This document shows positions 18,323 through 26,503 of a DNA stretch of 64,000 nt, piece by piece. Source of the stretch: Brevibacillus laterosporus (GTDB taxonomy: Bacteria; Bacillota; Bacilli; Brevibacillales; Brevibacillaceae); contig CP033464.1 in the NCBI GenBank assembly GCA_007833815.1, forward strand, positions 5,067,501 through 5,131,500, read 5' to 3'. Every line of letters starts with the position of its first letter. Within the stretch, counting starts at the first letter, position 1. Made by a program: the position numbers and the translations under genes. The notes under the pieces were generated by a model that searched no databases, was not told the DNA's origin, and saw only the letters and a program-made list of their open reading frames with translations.

Positions 18323-19576
18323 ATGGGTTGTACTACTTATGCCACATTGCTTTATCAGATAGATAAAGATCATGTGCAAGCAATTCTCAAGCGAAATAAT
18401 ACCACATCCTACCTTTATTCAATAAACGAAAACTGGACAGCGATCATGTTATCTGATGAGGAAGAAGGAAGCGATGAGTTCGCTGCCTACATCTCAGAGG
18501 CTACTGGACAGCTTTGCATGTATATAGTTTGTCTGCCCGATCAAGCTTGGGGATTTTCCTGCTATTTGAATGGAGAAGCTCTTGTTTCTTGGTACATCCA
18601 GTATGATGATGTTACCCCTGAAAGCCAAGTGGAGGGCGAGCTATCCACCTTGTCGGAGTGGGTGACAGTCCCGTCAAGCTATGAGAGGTTTCTTAGCTAC
18701 GCGTTACTGAATGGATCAGATCAAAAAGCACACGCAGGAGCCAGGGAGGTATTTCTCCAAGCCTTTGATATAACATGTATCGAAGGTTGTTCCTACGCAT
18801 CTCTGTCCAGACAAACAGCAGAATTTTTGCAACAGCGAAACATTCTTTTTACTAAGAGTCGACGCTCACCTGTTCGAGTAAAAAAACTGATCAACACTTG
18901 TTTGCAAGAACAAATGCTTCAAGCAGGATTTGTTCTGTCTGAATCGCTATCTATCACAAACCAAGTGGATAAAGAGAAAAGGAGTAATGCAGTTGAGCAA
19001 TTTGCTTTTAATCGTGCCACTCCCTATGTAAATAACACTGGCTTGCTCTTAACGTTTCACAAGCGTCAGCGAAAGTTTACTGCTCTTTTACAACACGCAA
19101 GCTATGGTAGCGTTGATCTTTGGATCTGGGTTGAAGGAAAATGGGGTCGTACACACGGAGTAGCTCAGTGGATTAGCTATAAGGATGAACAAGAATTGAG
19201 AGAGCGATTAGATGAGGTAGCCTATTTGTTTTTGCAATATGGCCCTACTTTCTTACAGCAAATAGATACTAACCTGGAATTATTTTCCCCTCGTGATCTC
19301 TTAACTGATATAGCAGATTTGTCATTAGTCTCTCGTGGATTCTCTTCTGAATCAGCAGATGAACAAACCATCTATGTAAACAATCAATATGAAGTATTAT
19401 TCACTCATACATCTTACCCACGTCAGCTGTTTGGGCGTTTTCGTCATATATCTGAACCAACAATCTGGCATAATCTTCACCCCTTTTGGCTCGATCAATG
19501 CTATTATTGTAAAAAAACAGAATTTATTCACCTCCTGGAACAAATGCTTCGGACCTTTGAACGGCAAACAACGTAA
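18323..19576 (+). CDS. Hypothetical protein, 417 aa
   Basis: I do not recognise this protein. It starts MGCTTYATLLYQIDKDHV after a perfect AGGAGG-type site. The first 110 residues resemble a small alpha/beta module (YLYSINENWTAIMLSDEEEG; MYIVCLPDQAWGFSCYLNGEAL), then a helical middle, then a second half (LLLTFHKRQRKFTALLQHASYGSVDLWIWVEGKWGRTHG) that reads like a DUF4304-type fold with conserved Trp and Gly. No signal peptide, membrane segment or catalytic motif. It is followed closely by the EamA gene. A good coding region without assignable function. Confidence 0.6.
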   Translation: MGCTTYATLLYQIDKDHVQAILKRNNTTSYLYSINENWTAIMLSDEEEGSDEFAAYISEATGQLCMYIVCLPDQAWGFSCYLNGEALVSWYIQYDDVTPESQVEGELSTLSEWVTVPSSYERFLSYALLNGSDQKAHAGAREVFLQAFDITCIEGCSYASLSRQTAEFLQQRNILFTKSRRSPVRVKKLINTCLQEQMLQAGFVLSESLSITNQVDKEKRSNAVEQFAFNRATPYVNNTGLLLTFHKRQRKFTALLQHASYGSVDLWIWVEGKWGRTHGVAQWISYKDEQELRERLDEVAYLFLQYGPTFLQQIDTNLELFSPRDLLTDIADLSLVSRGFSSESADEQTIYVNNQYEVLFTHTSYPRQLFGRFRHISEPTIWHNLHPFWLDQCYYCKKTEFIHLLEQMLRTFERQTT

Positions 19577-19664
19577 GTGCTTTTAAGGTCTGTAGGGATA
19601 CTAGGAAGTGCTTCTCTCCCGGTAATTCTAACATTTATACATACATGCAGAGGTGGTTCTTTCT

Positions 19665-20096
19665 ATGCAAGCTTGGTTAATTTTTGCATTACTATCTGCC
19701 TTGATGGCGGCTTTAGTATCCATTTTTGGAAAAATTGGTTTAAGCGAGGTGGATGCAAATACGGCAACCGCTGTTCGCGCTGTCATTATGGCCTTATTTC
19801 TTATTGGTGTAGTTCTTTTTGAAGGAAAATGGAATGCCGTTGGCGAAGTTATTGCCAACAAAAAAGCTCTTTCCTTTATCGTGCTAAGCGGTGTGGCTGG
19901 AGCCTTATCGTGGTTGTTTTACTTTGTTGCCTTAAAGTACGGGAAGGTTGCCCAAGTCGGTCCCATTGATAAATTAAGCGTCGTTTTGGCTGTTGGCTTA
20001 GCTTTTGTTTTCCTCGGCGAACGAGTTAGCTTACTTGGTGGTATCGGTATTGGACTAATTGCCGTTGGGACTTTATTAGTAGCATTTGGTTCTTAG
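19665..20096 (+). CDS. Half-size EamA-family transporter (143 aa)
   Basis: A single EamA/DMT domain with about five hydrophobic helices: QAWLIFALLSALMAALVSIFGKIGL, ATAVRAVIMALFLIGVVLF, LSFIVLSGVAGALSWLFYFVALKYGKVAQVGPIDKLSVVLAVGLAFVFLGE (read in parts), ending in a final helix. Full-length DMT transporters have two such domains, so this half-size protein would dimerise like EmrE. The start ATG at 19665 follows GAGGTGG; three upstream codons are not needed. Substrate unknown. Confidence 0.8.
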   Translation: MQAWLIFALLSALMAALVSIFGKIGLSEVDANTATAVRAVIMALFLIGVVLFEGKWNAVGEVIANKKALSFIVLSGVAGALSWLFYFVALKYGKVAQVGPIDKLSVVLAVGLAFVFLGERVSLLGGIGIGLIAVGTLLVAFGS

Positions 20097-20111
20097 TCAT
20101 ACCTTGTTTTT

Positions 20112-20139
20112 GCCTGATGCTTGTCAGGCCTTTCTTTTA
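20112..20139 (+). terminator. Terminator after the EamA gene
   Basis: GCCTGA / TCAGGC stem, short loop, then CTTTCTTTT. Confidence 0.65.
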
Positions 20140-20183
20140 TCACCAAACAGAACATATATTCTTGTATTCTCTTATTCACCATC

Positions 20184-20219
20184 AAAAAGCGATCTTGTAC
20201 ATATTCCACAAGATCGCTA
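20184..20219 (-). terminator. Terminator of the DUF2512 gene
   Basis: On the minus strand AGCGATCTTGT / ACAAGATCGCT is a perfect 11-base stem followed by TTTTT. Confidence 0.85.
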
Positions 20220-20245
20220 CAGGGTGATAAACTCCAGTTGATGGC

Positions 20246-20596
20246 CTACACTTTCTCCACGCGGCCACTGCGAATAAGCCAAAGATGAAGAAAATACTCG
20301 GATAATCCGAAAAAAACGGCGATGAAAAAAACACCGTCCATACCCATTTTTGTTCCAACAAAGATAAATTTAGAAAAAAAGACAACAACCAGGCACATGA
20401 TCATATCAAGCAAAGTCGTAAACCACAAGGTACCCGGCTGCAAAAACATTAGCTCCATTAATTGACCAAAAAGTGCTACCACCACACCTGTTACTACAGG
20501 TTCCCACCAAGAAGGATAATAAATGCCAGCATACACATTATCTAGTACCAGAAACAAAAAGGGAGTAACCACAAGCTTTATCCAGAATCCATTCAA
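20246..20596 (-). CDS. DUF2512 family membrane protein (YndM-like)
   Basis: A 116-residue protein with four predicted membrane helices and the DUF2512 plan: NGFWIKLVVTPFLFLVLDNVY, WWEPVVTGVVVALFGQLMEL, WFTTLLDMIMCLVVVFF and a last helix. The frame opens at a GTG at 20605, but that GTG overlaps the GGAGG site; the TTG at 20596 lies 10 bases after it and gives the normal family N-terminus MNGFWIK. Function of the family is unknown; B. subtilis YndM is a member. Confidence 0.8.
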   Translation of the reverse strand: MNGFWIKLVVTPFLFLVLDNVYAGIYYPSWWEPVVTGVVVALFGQLMELMFLQPGTLWFTTLLDMIMCLVVVFFSKFIFVGTKMGMDGVFFIAVFFGLSEYFLHLWLIRSGRVEKV

Positions 20597-20713
20597 CGTT
20601 CCCACACCTCCTTTATATACTCTCTTAGCCTTGTTATAAACAAATTTAAAAATTGTATACCTTGTTGGAGCTGCTTTTTCGCAAAAATCTGTGAGAAAAG
20701 AAGGTGTTGACTC

Positions 20714-21928
20714 ATGAGCGCTTCATTTCAAGATAGTATGTATTACGTAACTATCGGCGAAATTATTCGCAACTATCGGCAACAAGCCAACCTCTCCATC
20801 ACACAGCTTGCCCACATGACTAGAATCAGTAAGGGCGTCATCTCTAAAATTGAAAATGCCGATACCAGGCGTCCAGAGCTGAAAACGTTAAAACCTATTG
20901 TCGAGCAACTACACATTCCCTATACAGAGATTATTGAGGCTTATTTATTGGTGGAACCACGCCTAGAAATTTTGGAGGAATTGTTGGAAGATGCGCTCCG
21001 ATTGGGTAATCTGCAGCTAGTGCGTAAAATTGCACTCAGTTATCTAAAGTCACCTCAGGAAGAGACTGATAGCCTGCTTAGAAAGCTTTACGAACAAACT
21101 CAGCAAGTAAAAGACAATGTGTTAAAACAAGCTTTATACGACCTTATGGCTCAATACGCACGAGACCACGGCTTGCTTCAGCATTTGGCTCAACTTTTTC
21201 TACAGCTATATTTGATGGCGCAGCAAAAAGAAGCGGACTTTGAATCCGCCTATTACCTAGGAAAAAATGTTTTATTCTACGCATCTCTCCTGCCTGCTGA
21301 GCAACAAATCCAGTTATATCAAAATATGAGCATGCATGCCTATCTCTTATGTCGGTATGACGAATCCATCGTGTATAGCCAGCAATTATTGCAAATGACC
21401 CAACGTAAACATGCTCACACGCTATATGCTTATAGCACTTTGTTTTACTCATCGTATGCATTGGAGGATTTCCAAAGGGCAAAAGAAGCCTTTATTTGCT
21501 ACAGCCAAATCTCCCGCACCTCCTCGTCTGAGCAATTCAGACTAATGAGGGCGTTACTAGAGTATCGAGTAGGCAACAAGGCCACCGCTATTCGGCAGTT
21601 AAAAAAATGTCTGACACTTGCTAGTCGTAAAACCATTCAGTTGGTAGTCAATCAACTCATTGAAATATACTTAGACTACGATCATGTATTAAATATTGCC
21701 TCTTTGCTTGAGGATCAGTCTTTTTGGAGCATTCAACCTGAAACCTATCTCGAGAAAAGAAGCTGCGGTCATTTTTATCGTTTACTAGGTCAATATTATC
21801 AGCGTTTAGGTGAGTACAAACAGGCGGAGCAAAGCTATTTACATAGTCTCATTTGTTATGGAGATTACCATCCACAAGGCAAACAAGAGTGCCTTAATCG
21901 CCTGTTTTATCTATATCAACACCGTTAA
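20714..21928 (+). CDS. XRE-family regulator with C-terminal TPR-like helical repeats (RRNPP-like)
   Basis: A 404-residue protein. The N-terminal helix-turn-helix (residues about 13-70, IGEIIRNYRQQANLSITQLAHMTRISKGVISKIENAD) is followed by about 330 residues of helical pairs: LRLGNLQLVRKIALSYL, SAYYLGKNVLFYASLLPAEQQIQLY, DFQRAKEAFICYSQI and QRLGEYKQAEQSYLHSLICYG. The last one is a clear TPR. This HTH-plus-TPR plan is that of peptide-sensing regulators (PlcR, NprR, Rap-related). No export-signal peptide gene of the Phr type follows it: the next gene is convergent and overlaps by 35 bases. Its ligand and targets are unknown. Confidence 0.75.
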   Translation: MSASFQDSMYYVTIGEIIRNYRQQANLSITQLAHMTRISKGVISKIENADTRRPELKTLKPIVEQLHIPYTEIIEAYLLVEPRLEILEELLEDALRLGNLQLVRKIALSYLKSPQEETDSLLRKLYEQTQQVKDNVLKQALYDLMAQYARDHGLLQHLAQLFLQLYLMAQQKEADFESAYYLGKNVLFYASLLPAEQQIQLYQNMSMHAYLLCRYDESIVYSQQLLQMTQRKHAHTLYAYSTLFYSSYALEDFQRAKEAFICYSQISRTSSSEQFRLMRALLEYRVGNKATAIRQLKKCLTLASRKTIQLVVNQLIEIYLDYDHVLNIASLLEDQSFWSIQPETYLEKRSCGHFYRLLGQYYQRLGEYKQAEQSYLHSLICYGDYHPQGKQECLNRLFYLYQHR

Positions 21929-22703
21929 GCGTAAGAACGCGAAACCCATAATCAGTCTGCTGACTCCCCGTTTCTTGTAAAATCAGTTCTCCTGCACGTC
22001 TGATACGTTCCTGACCGAGCTCACAAATGGTTCGGTAGCCGTGTTGATAGGCTATGGAGGTAGTCGGTAGTGCTTCTGGCAGTTGAATCATGATAAAAGT
22101 ACGTTTTCCACCATCTTCTGCATTTAATTGCATAACAGCATGGGCCGTAGTGGATGAACCTGCAAAAAAATCCAATACAATCGATTCTTTATGCGTTACG
22201 ATCTCCACAATCTTTTTAAGTAATCGTTCATCTTTAGGAAAGGGGAAGAGTTGACCACCCATTAGCTTTCGCAAGCGTTTCATCGCACGTCTACCATCAT
22301 GATAAAAAACGCTATACGGCACTTGATACTCCGTGTCATGCAGATAACGCTTTATACAGGGAATAGTTGTTTCATCTATACCAAAGTGAATTAAGTCTGC
22401 CTTAATGAATTCGTGCATGCGTTTTTCGGTATAAGCCCAGCCTCTCGATGGAACCTTAACCGTTTTTTTGGTGATAGGATGCAATACATCATAGACAGGA
22501 CCACCTCCACCTGGCCAAGAGATATCACCTGGAAAGTAAACTCCCTTAGCGTCAATTGCGGCATAATGGCTGTGTTGCTTGGAGGGATGATCATCTGGTA
22601 ACGTCCGATACCATTTTTTTAATTCCTGACTCGCCTCACGAGACCGTTCTCCATACTTTTTTCTAAGCTGCTTACCCTGCTTATATATTTCAGCTAAGCC
22701 CAC
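21894..22703 (-). pseudogene. 3' half of a frameshifted Mod-type DNA methyltransferase
   Basis: Continuation of the methyltransferase whose 5' half lies at 22694-23461. It contains the MKRLRKLMGGQLFPFPKDERL stretch and VLDFFAGSSTTAHAVMQLN, which is the FxGxG-type AdoMet-binding motif placed after the catalytic DPPY motif, as in beta-class (type III Mod) enzymes. The real join is in the T5/A5 tract at 22750-22754: one more A would restore KNSSYLQQHRKVWREKKVGLAEIYKQ. The last residues (RVLTLNGVDIDKTGD) are antisense to the end of the regulator at 20714-21928, so the original C-terminus has been cut off as well. No restriction (Res) subunit gene is nearby. Confidence 0.7.
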
Positions 22704-23461
22704 TTTTTTCTCGCGCCAGACCTTTCGATGTTGTTGAAGATAGCTACTATTTTTCCATATGCCAACATAAATTCATGCGACATGGAAATAAACTTGGAGT
22801 CATTTTTTCTCCCTCCGCTCCAAACAAATTCACCTAGATAATTTTGTTCACCGTAAAGTTCGTCACATATATGGCGCAGATTTGCAAATTCTTTAGAATC
22901 AATGCTAATGAGAATGACTCCATCTTCTGTCAATAGCTGACGCGCTATTGACAGACGCGGATACATCATGGTGAGCCAATCGTTATGCATGCTTTCTCGC
23001 CATTCTTGATCAAACAAGGACGAGTTTTTATGAGCCAAGAGTTTGCCCTTCGTTTTACTGTGGTAGTTATCTTTGTAAATGAAGTTTTTACCAGTATTAT
23101 AAGGGGGGTCTATGTAGATACATTGGATTTTACCTGTATGTGTGTCACAGAGAAGTCGCAATCCGTCTAGATTATCGCCTTCTATATACAGATTTTCTGT
23201 TTCGCTAGCATTTTGGGAACGCTGTACATTAATCTTGGGTGTGGGCGAAAAAGCTGGTCTCTGTGATGACTCCTGTAATGCGGCTTTCTTGTTTGGCCAG
23301 GTTAACCCGTATCCATCCTCGACTATGGCATCCTCTCCAAACAGCTTTTTCCATTCATTCTTTACCAGAACGCCTTGATGAATCAAGGCAGGGAAATGTT
23401 CTACCAACTTTTTCAGATTCTCCCGTTGCCACTCAAGCAAGTCTCGTTTCCTGTCCTCCAA
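22694..23461 (-). pseudogene. 5' half of a frameshifted Mod-type DNA methyltransferase
   Basis: Begins at a TTG (23461) 10 bases after GGAGG and reads LLEWQRENLKKLVEHFPALIHQG, then NLYIEGDNLDGLRLLCDTHTGKI and IYIDPPYNTGKNFIYKDN, which is the catalytic DPPY motif of beta-class N6-adenine/N4-cytosine methyltransferases of the type III Mod family. EDGVILISIDSKEFANLRHICDELYG follows. The frame runs off at 22694 after the A5 tract at 22750-22754. Together the two halves cover about 520 codons, somewhat short for Mod. It is probably an inactive remnant of a restriction-modification system, unless the tract slips. Confidence 0.75.
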
Positions 23462-23670
23462 TTAGCTGGCACCTCCACTGTAACTATTGAAATGTCTCAT
23501 AACATTCTTTCGATTACTATTCGTCATTTTGAAATTTTTTCCTTTTTATTAATGGTGCCTAAAAGAGAAGAATCGACTATAAGCTTTATCGTGGCTTGCA
23601 TGGGAGGAGTTAGCTCTTTTTGGTTCCATTTCGATTTACTCTGAGGTTTTACACTGTACGTGGGCCTTCA
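23462..23670. other. Intergenic gap with no gene seen
   Basis: About 210 AT-rich bases between the methylase and the metallophosphatase terminator. No conserved reading frame or structured RNA stands out. Confidence 0.4.
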
Positions 23671-23714
23671 GAAGAAAAAGAAAGGGCTCCATTCCTTTTT
23701 GGAATACAGCCCCT
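23671..23714 (-). terminator. Terminator of the metallophosphatase gene
   Basis: Minus-strand stem AGGGGCTGTATTCC / GGAATGGAGCCCTT with an AAAAA loop, followed by TCTTTTTCTTC. Confidence 0.75.
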
Positions 23715-23730
23715 TCATTTATAGACATCA

Positions 23731-24492
23731 TTATTCTATTGTATATACCTGACGGCTCGGCAATTCCAGGCAGTGCAATTTACCTCCATAAACACATCCT
23801 CCGTCAATACCAATAATCTTATTTTTCCCAAAATAAACATCCGTGCTACCATCTTCATGCAAATAGTTCGTCGATGTGTGACCAAAAACAACAATCTTTT
23901 CTCCCGCATAACCATGATGGAATTCTTCGCGTATCCAGATCATTTCTTGCTCGTCCATTTCAACCAGCGATTTTGTTGGACTCACTCCTGCATGGATAAA
24001 GATGTACTCCTCTGTCTCATAATAGAGTGGCAATTGTTCCAAGAAACGAATATCCTCCACCAATTGATCAGGTAATTCCAGTTTAATCCCTGGGGCCTCT
24101 TTATTTGGTATGATTCTAGGTGGCTCATTTGATCCTGATACTGGTCTGATCACCTGTTGTAAGGCTTCTTCTTCTGTTAATGGTAACTCAAATCCGTAGG
24201 GTCGTAATGTTGTAGGCGCATGATTACGCATCCATCTGCCCATCCAAAACTCATTGGCAATGGTTAACGCTTTAATCATCATGTCTTCATGATTTCCTCG
24301 TAGCGCAATGGCTCCTTCTTTAGTCAGTTCCTTTACTTTGGCAATGACTCCCTTAGCATTTGGTCCACGGTCTACATAGTCACCTAACAGGATGAGTTGA
24401 TCTCTATCTGCACGGTAATTGGCTTTCGTTAATAATTGCTCCATTTTATCCAATTCTCCATGAATATCGCTCATTACCATAGTACGTTTCAT
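23731..24492 (-). CDS. Metallophosphoesterase (PrpE/serine-threonine phosphatase-like)
   Basis: A 253-residue calcineurin-type phosphoesterase. The metal-binding blocks are intact: MSDIHGELDKM, LLGDYVDRGPN, ALRGNHEDMM, IFIHAGVSP and VFGHTSTN. This spacing is that of ApaH/PrpA/PrpE and PP2A-like bacterial phosphatases, so it would hydrolyse phosphoprotein or dinucleoside polyphosphate; the sequence cannot decide which. An AAGGGAG site sits 10 bases before the ATG. Monocistronic, with its own terminator. Confidence 0.8.
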   Translation of the reverse strand: MKRTMVMSDIHGELDKMEQLLTKANYRADRDQLILLGDYVDRGPNAKGVIAKVKELTKEGAIALRGNHEDMMIKALTIANEFWMGRWMRNHAPTTLRPYGFELPLTEEEALQQVIRPVSGSNEPPRIIPNKEAPGIKLELPDQLVEDIRFLEQLPLYYETEEYIFIHAGVSPTKSLVEMDEQEMIWIREEFHHGYAGEKIVVFGHTSTNYLHEDGSTDVYFGKNKIIGIDGGCVYGGKLHCLELPSRQVYTIE

Positions 24493-24614
24493 GCTGTCTC
24501 ACTCCCTTTATCTATCTACAGTATGGGTATGGTGTGTTTCCTCTGTTTTACCTTACATGAGCAAGAAGAGGGTGGCAAGATTTATTCAGAAAAAAGGTAA
24601 CTTTCAAAACATCA

Positions 24615-24651
24615 ATATAAAAAGAGAAACACACGAATATATTCCGTGTGT
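24615..24651 (-). terminator. Terminator of the ABC/PIG-L/ArgH operon
   Basis: Minus-strand ACACACG / CGTGTGT hairpin followed by TTCTCTTTTTA, 11 bases past the last gene of the operon. Confidence 0.65.
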
Positions 24652-24662
24652 CATCTGTTGGA

Positions 24663-25466
24663 TTAATCTGCTCGGTTCTTAAAAAAACAAAAAGTCGGAA
24701 CGCTCGTCAGCTTTGTGTTGCTATCGTGCTCCTCTGTGCAGATAGACTCATCTTTTCCTTTTGAACGGATAAGTGTGTAATATTCGTAGGGACTTATTAC
24801 AGAAAAATCACCCTGTAGCACTCCGGGGAATGCTTTATTGACCGAGTATTCCTGACTCTTGTATTCCTGCAACGCCTTGCCTTTTCGGTTTCGATAATTT
24901 GAAATATCCACTTTACCTGTAATAGGGAAGGCCGCTTGTGGCGCAGATTCCGTACAATGATCATAATAATGCGGAATGGAGACATAATACAAATCGGCAT
25001 ATTCTTGTTCAGTTAATTGTGCTTCTGAACGCTTTACCGCTATCTCCACTACCCTAGATAACGCAATATGATCAGGATGCCCCGTTACTCCGTCTGGTGG
25101 AAAGGTGATGACGACCTCTGGTTTTATAGATAGTAATGTCTGAAGTACTCGTTCTGTTAAAGTATTTTCGTCCATCTGCGTAAGTCCACCATCTGAATAG
25201 CGATATAACAGCAAATGGGATACACCCAAACAGCGGAGGGCACAGCTTAACTCTTGTTCACGCCAGACAGCTAGTTCCTCTTGACAAGTGATTGAATATG
25301 GGCCGCACTTACCCTTATTTCCTGATGTAGCCGTCACCAAATAAATATGATGACCTAACTCGCTGTATTTTGCGATGGTTCCAGCGCAGGCAAACGATTC
25401 ATCATCGGGGTGTGGAAAAAGAAACAGTAGGCGTCTTTCTTTAGAATTTCCGATAAAATTTCCCAT
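24663..25466 (-). CDS. Cytosolic PIG-L (LmbE-like) deacetylase
   Basis: A 267-residue deacetylase of the PIG-L family, zinc-dependent enzymes that remove the acetyl group from N-acetylglucosamine conjugates (BshB, MshB, Dac). Motifs: LFPHPDDESFACAG (PHPDDE metal site) at about residue 17, and GVTGHPDHIALS with the second metal His at about 128. No signal peptide, in contrast to the large PIG-L protein two genes upstream in the same operon. GAAGGGA is 9 bases before the ATG. Last gene of the seven-gene operon, 23 bases after the kinase gene. A bacillithiol-type deacetylase role is possible by family, but the context suggests breakdown of an imported amino-sugar conjugate. Confidence 0.8.
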   Translation of the reverse strand: MGNFIGNSKERRLLFLFPHPDDESFACAGTIAKYSELGHHIYLVTATSGNKGKCGPYSITCQEELAVWREQELSCALRCLGVSHLLLYRYSDGGLTQMDENTLTERVLQTLLSIKPEVVITFPPDGVTGHPDHIALSRVVEIAVKRSEAQLTEQEYADLYYVSIPHYYDHCTESAPQAAFPITGKVDISNYRNRKGKALQEYKSQEYSVNKAFPGVLQGDFSVISPYEYYTLIRSKGKDESICTEEHDSNTKLTSVPTFCFFKNRAD

Positions 25467-25489
25467 GTAGCTTCATCCCTTCGCTCCCC

Positions 25490-26503
25490 TTAGTCCTTTG
25501 GATTGGTATCAGGATATTGGCGGTTATTCATTGCTCGGAATCCCATGGCAATTACGCCTTTAATCGGATCCTGCTCGCTATCATCCACCATCGCTTTTGG
25601 TGCATATTGACTGATAAGCTGAATGAGCCTTTGTCTCACGAATGGTTCATGCTTCAAGACGCCCCCTTGTAAAATAACGGGACAAGCTTGATCATGCAGG
25701 TTAAGTTGACCCATGATCATTTTTATACCCTCAAACAGTTCATCTGCGGCTTTTTCCAAAATCGAGTGTGCCGTTTGATCTCCTTTTTGTGCTGCGCTAC
25801 TTACTAGGCGTGATAATTCTCCTACTTTGTCAACCGAATACGTTTTCTCGTTATAGACCCAGTGAAAAAGCTGCTCCACATCATCCATTTGTAAATAAGC
25901 AAGCACTTCATCTGTTAGCAAGGTGGAATTCGCTCGACCATCTGATGATCTAAATATAGCGGTTAGCGCTTGATTGCCGATCCAATAACCACTGCCTTCA
26001 TCACCTACTCGATGTCCCCATCCTCCTGCTCTGCTACTCTTTCCGTTCGTGCCTACACCGCAAACAATGGAACCTGTGCCAGCAATGGCCAAAATTCCGG
26101 GCCTACCGTTCGTAGCACCCATAAGGGCAGCAACGCAATCATTTTCAACTACTATCTGGTTTATTTGAATGTTCAGATCAAAAAGTACTTGGTTAACTAG
26201 CTTCAATATGATAGCTCGATCGTATGAAGTATCAAGACCTGCTATGCCAAAAACGGCACAGTCTACTTGTAGAGGAGATTGTGTATCAAAGGGGTTTTGT
26301 GATTGGGAAGTCAAGGCTTCAGTCATGGCTCCATTAATCGCCTTTTTTAACTCATGTGTGGCTGCCTCCACGCCGTTTCCATGATAGTTGCATGATCCTG
26401 CCCTCCCAGTTCCAAGTACATGTTGGTTCTGATCGAGTATCATCGCCAAGCTTTTGGTACCTCCTCCATCTACAGCAAGAAGAGGGATATGCCTTTTATT
26501 CAT
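25490..26503 (-). CDS. BadF/BcrA-type N-acetylglucosamine kinase-like protein
   Basis: A 337-residue ASKHA-fold ATPase of the BadF/BadG/BcrA/BcrD family, which in this size class contains N-acetylglucosamine and MurNAc/GlcN kinases. Phosphate 1: LLAVDGGGTKSLAMILD; connect and phosphate 2 regions: AIAGTGSIVCGVG and GGWGHRVGDEGSGYWIG; adenosine motif: VILQGGVLKHEPF. Its ATG overlaps the stop of the upstream lyase gene (ATGA), and GGAGTGAG serves as binding site, so the two are translationally coupled. In this operon it would phosphorylate the amino sugar released by the deacetylase or the lyase. Confidence 0.8.
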   Translation of the reverse strand: MNKRHIPLLAVDGGGTKSLAMILDQNQHVLGTGRAGSCNYHGNGVEAATHELKKAINGAMTEALTSQSQNPFDTQSPLQVDCAVFGIAGLDTSYDRAIILKLVNQVLFDLNIQINQIVVENDCVAALMGATNGRPGILAIAGTGSIVCGVGTNGKSSRAGGWGHRVGDEGSGYWIGNQALTAIFRSSDGRANSTLLTDEVLAYLQMDDVEQLFHWVYNEKTYSVDKVGELSRLVSSAAQKGDQTAHSILEKAADELFEGIKMIMGQLNLHDQACPVILQGGVLKHEPFVRQRLIQLISQYAPKAMVDDSEQDPIKGVIAMGFRAMNNRQYPDTNPKD

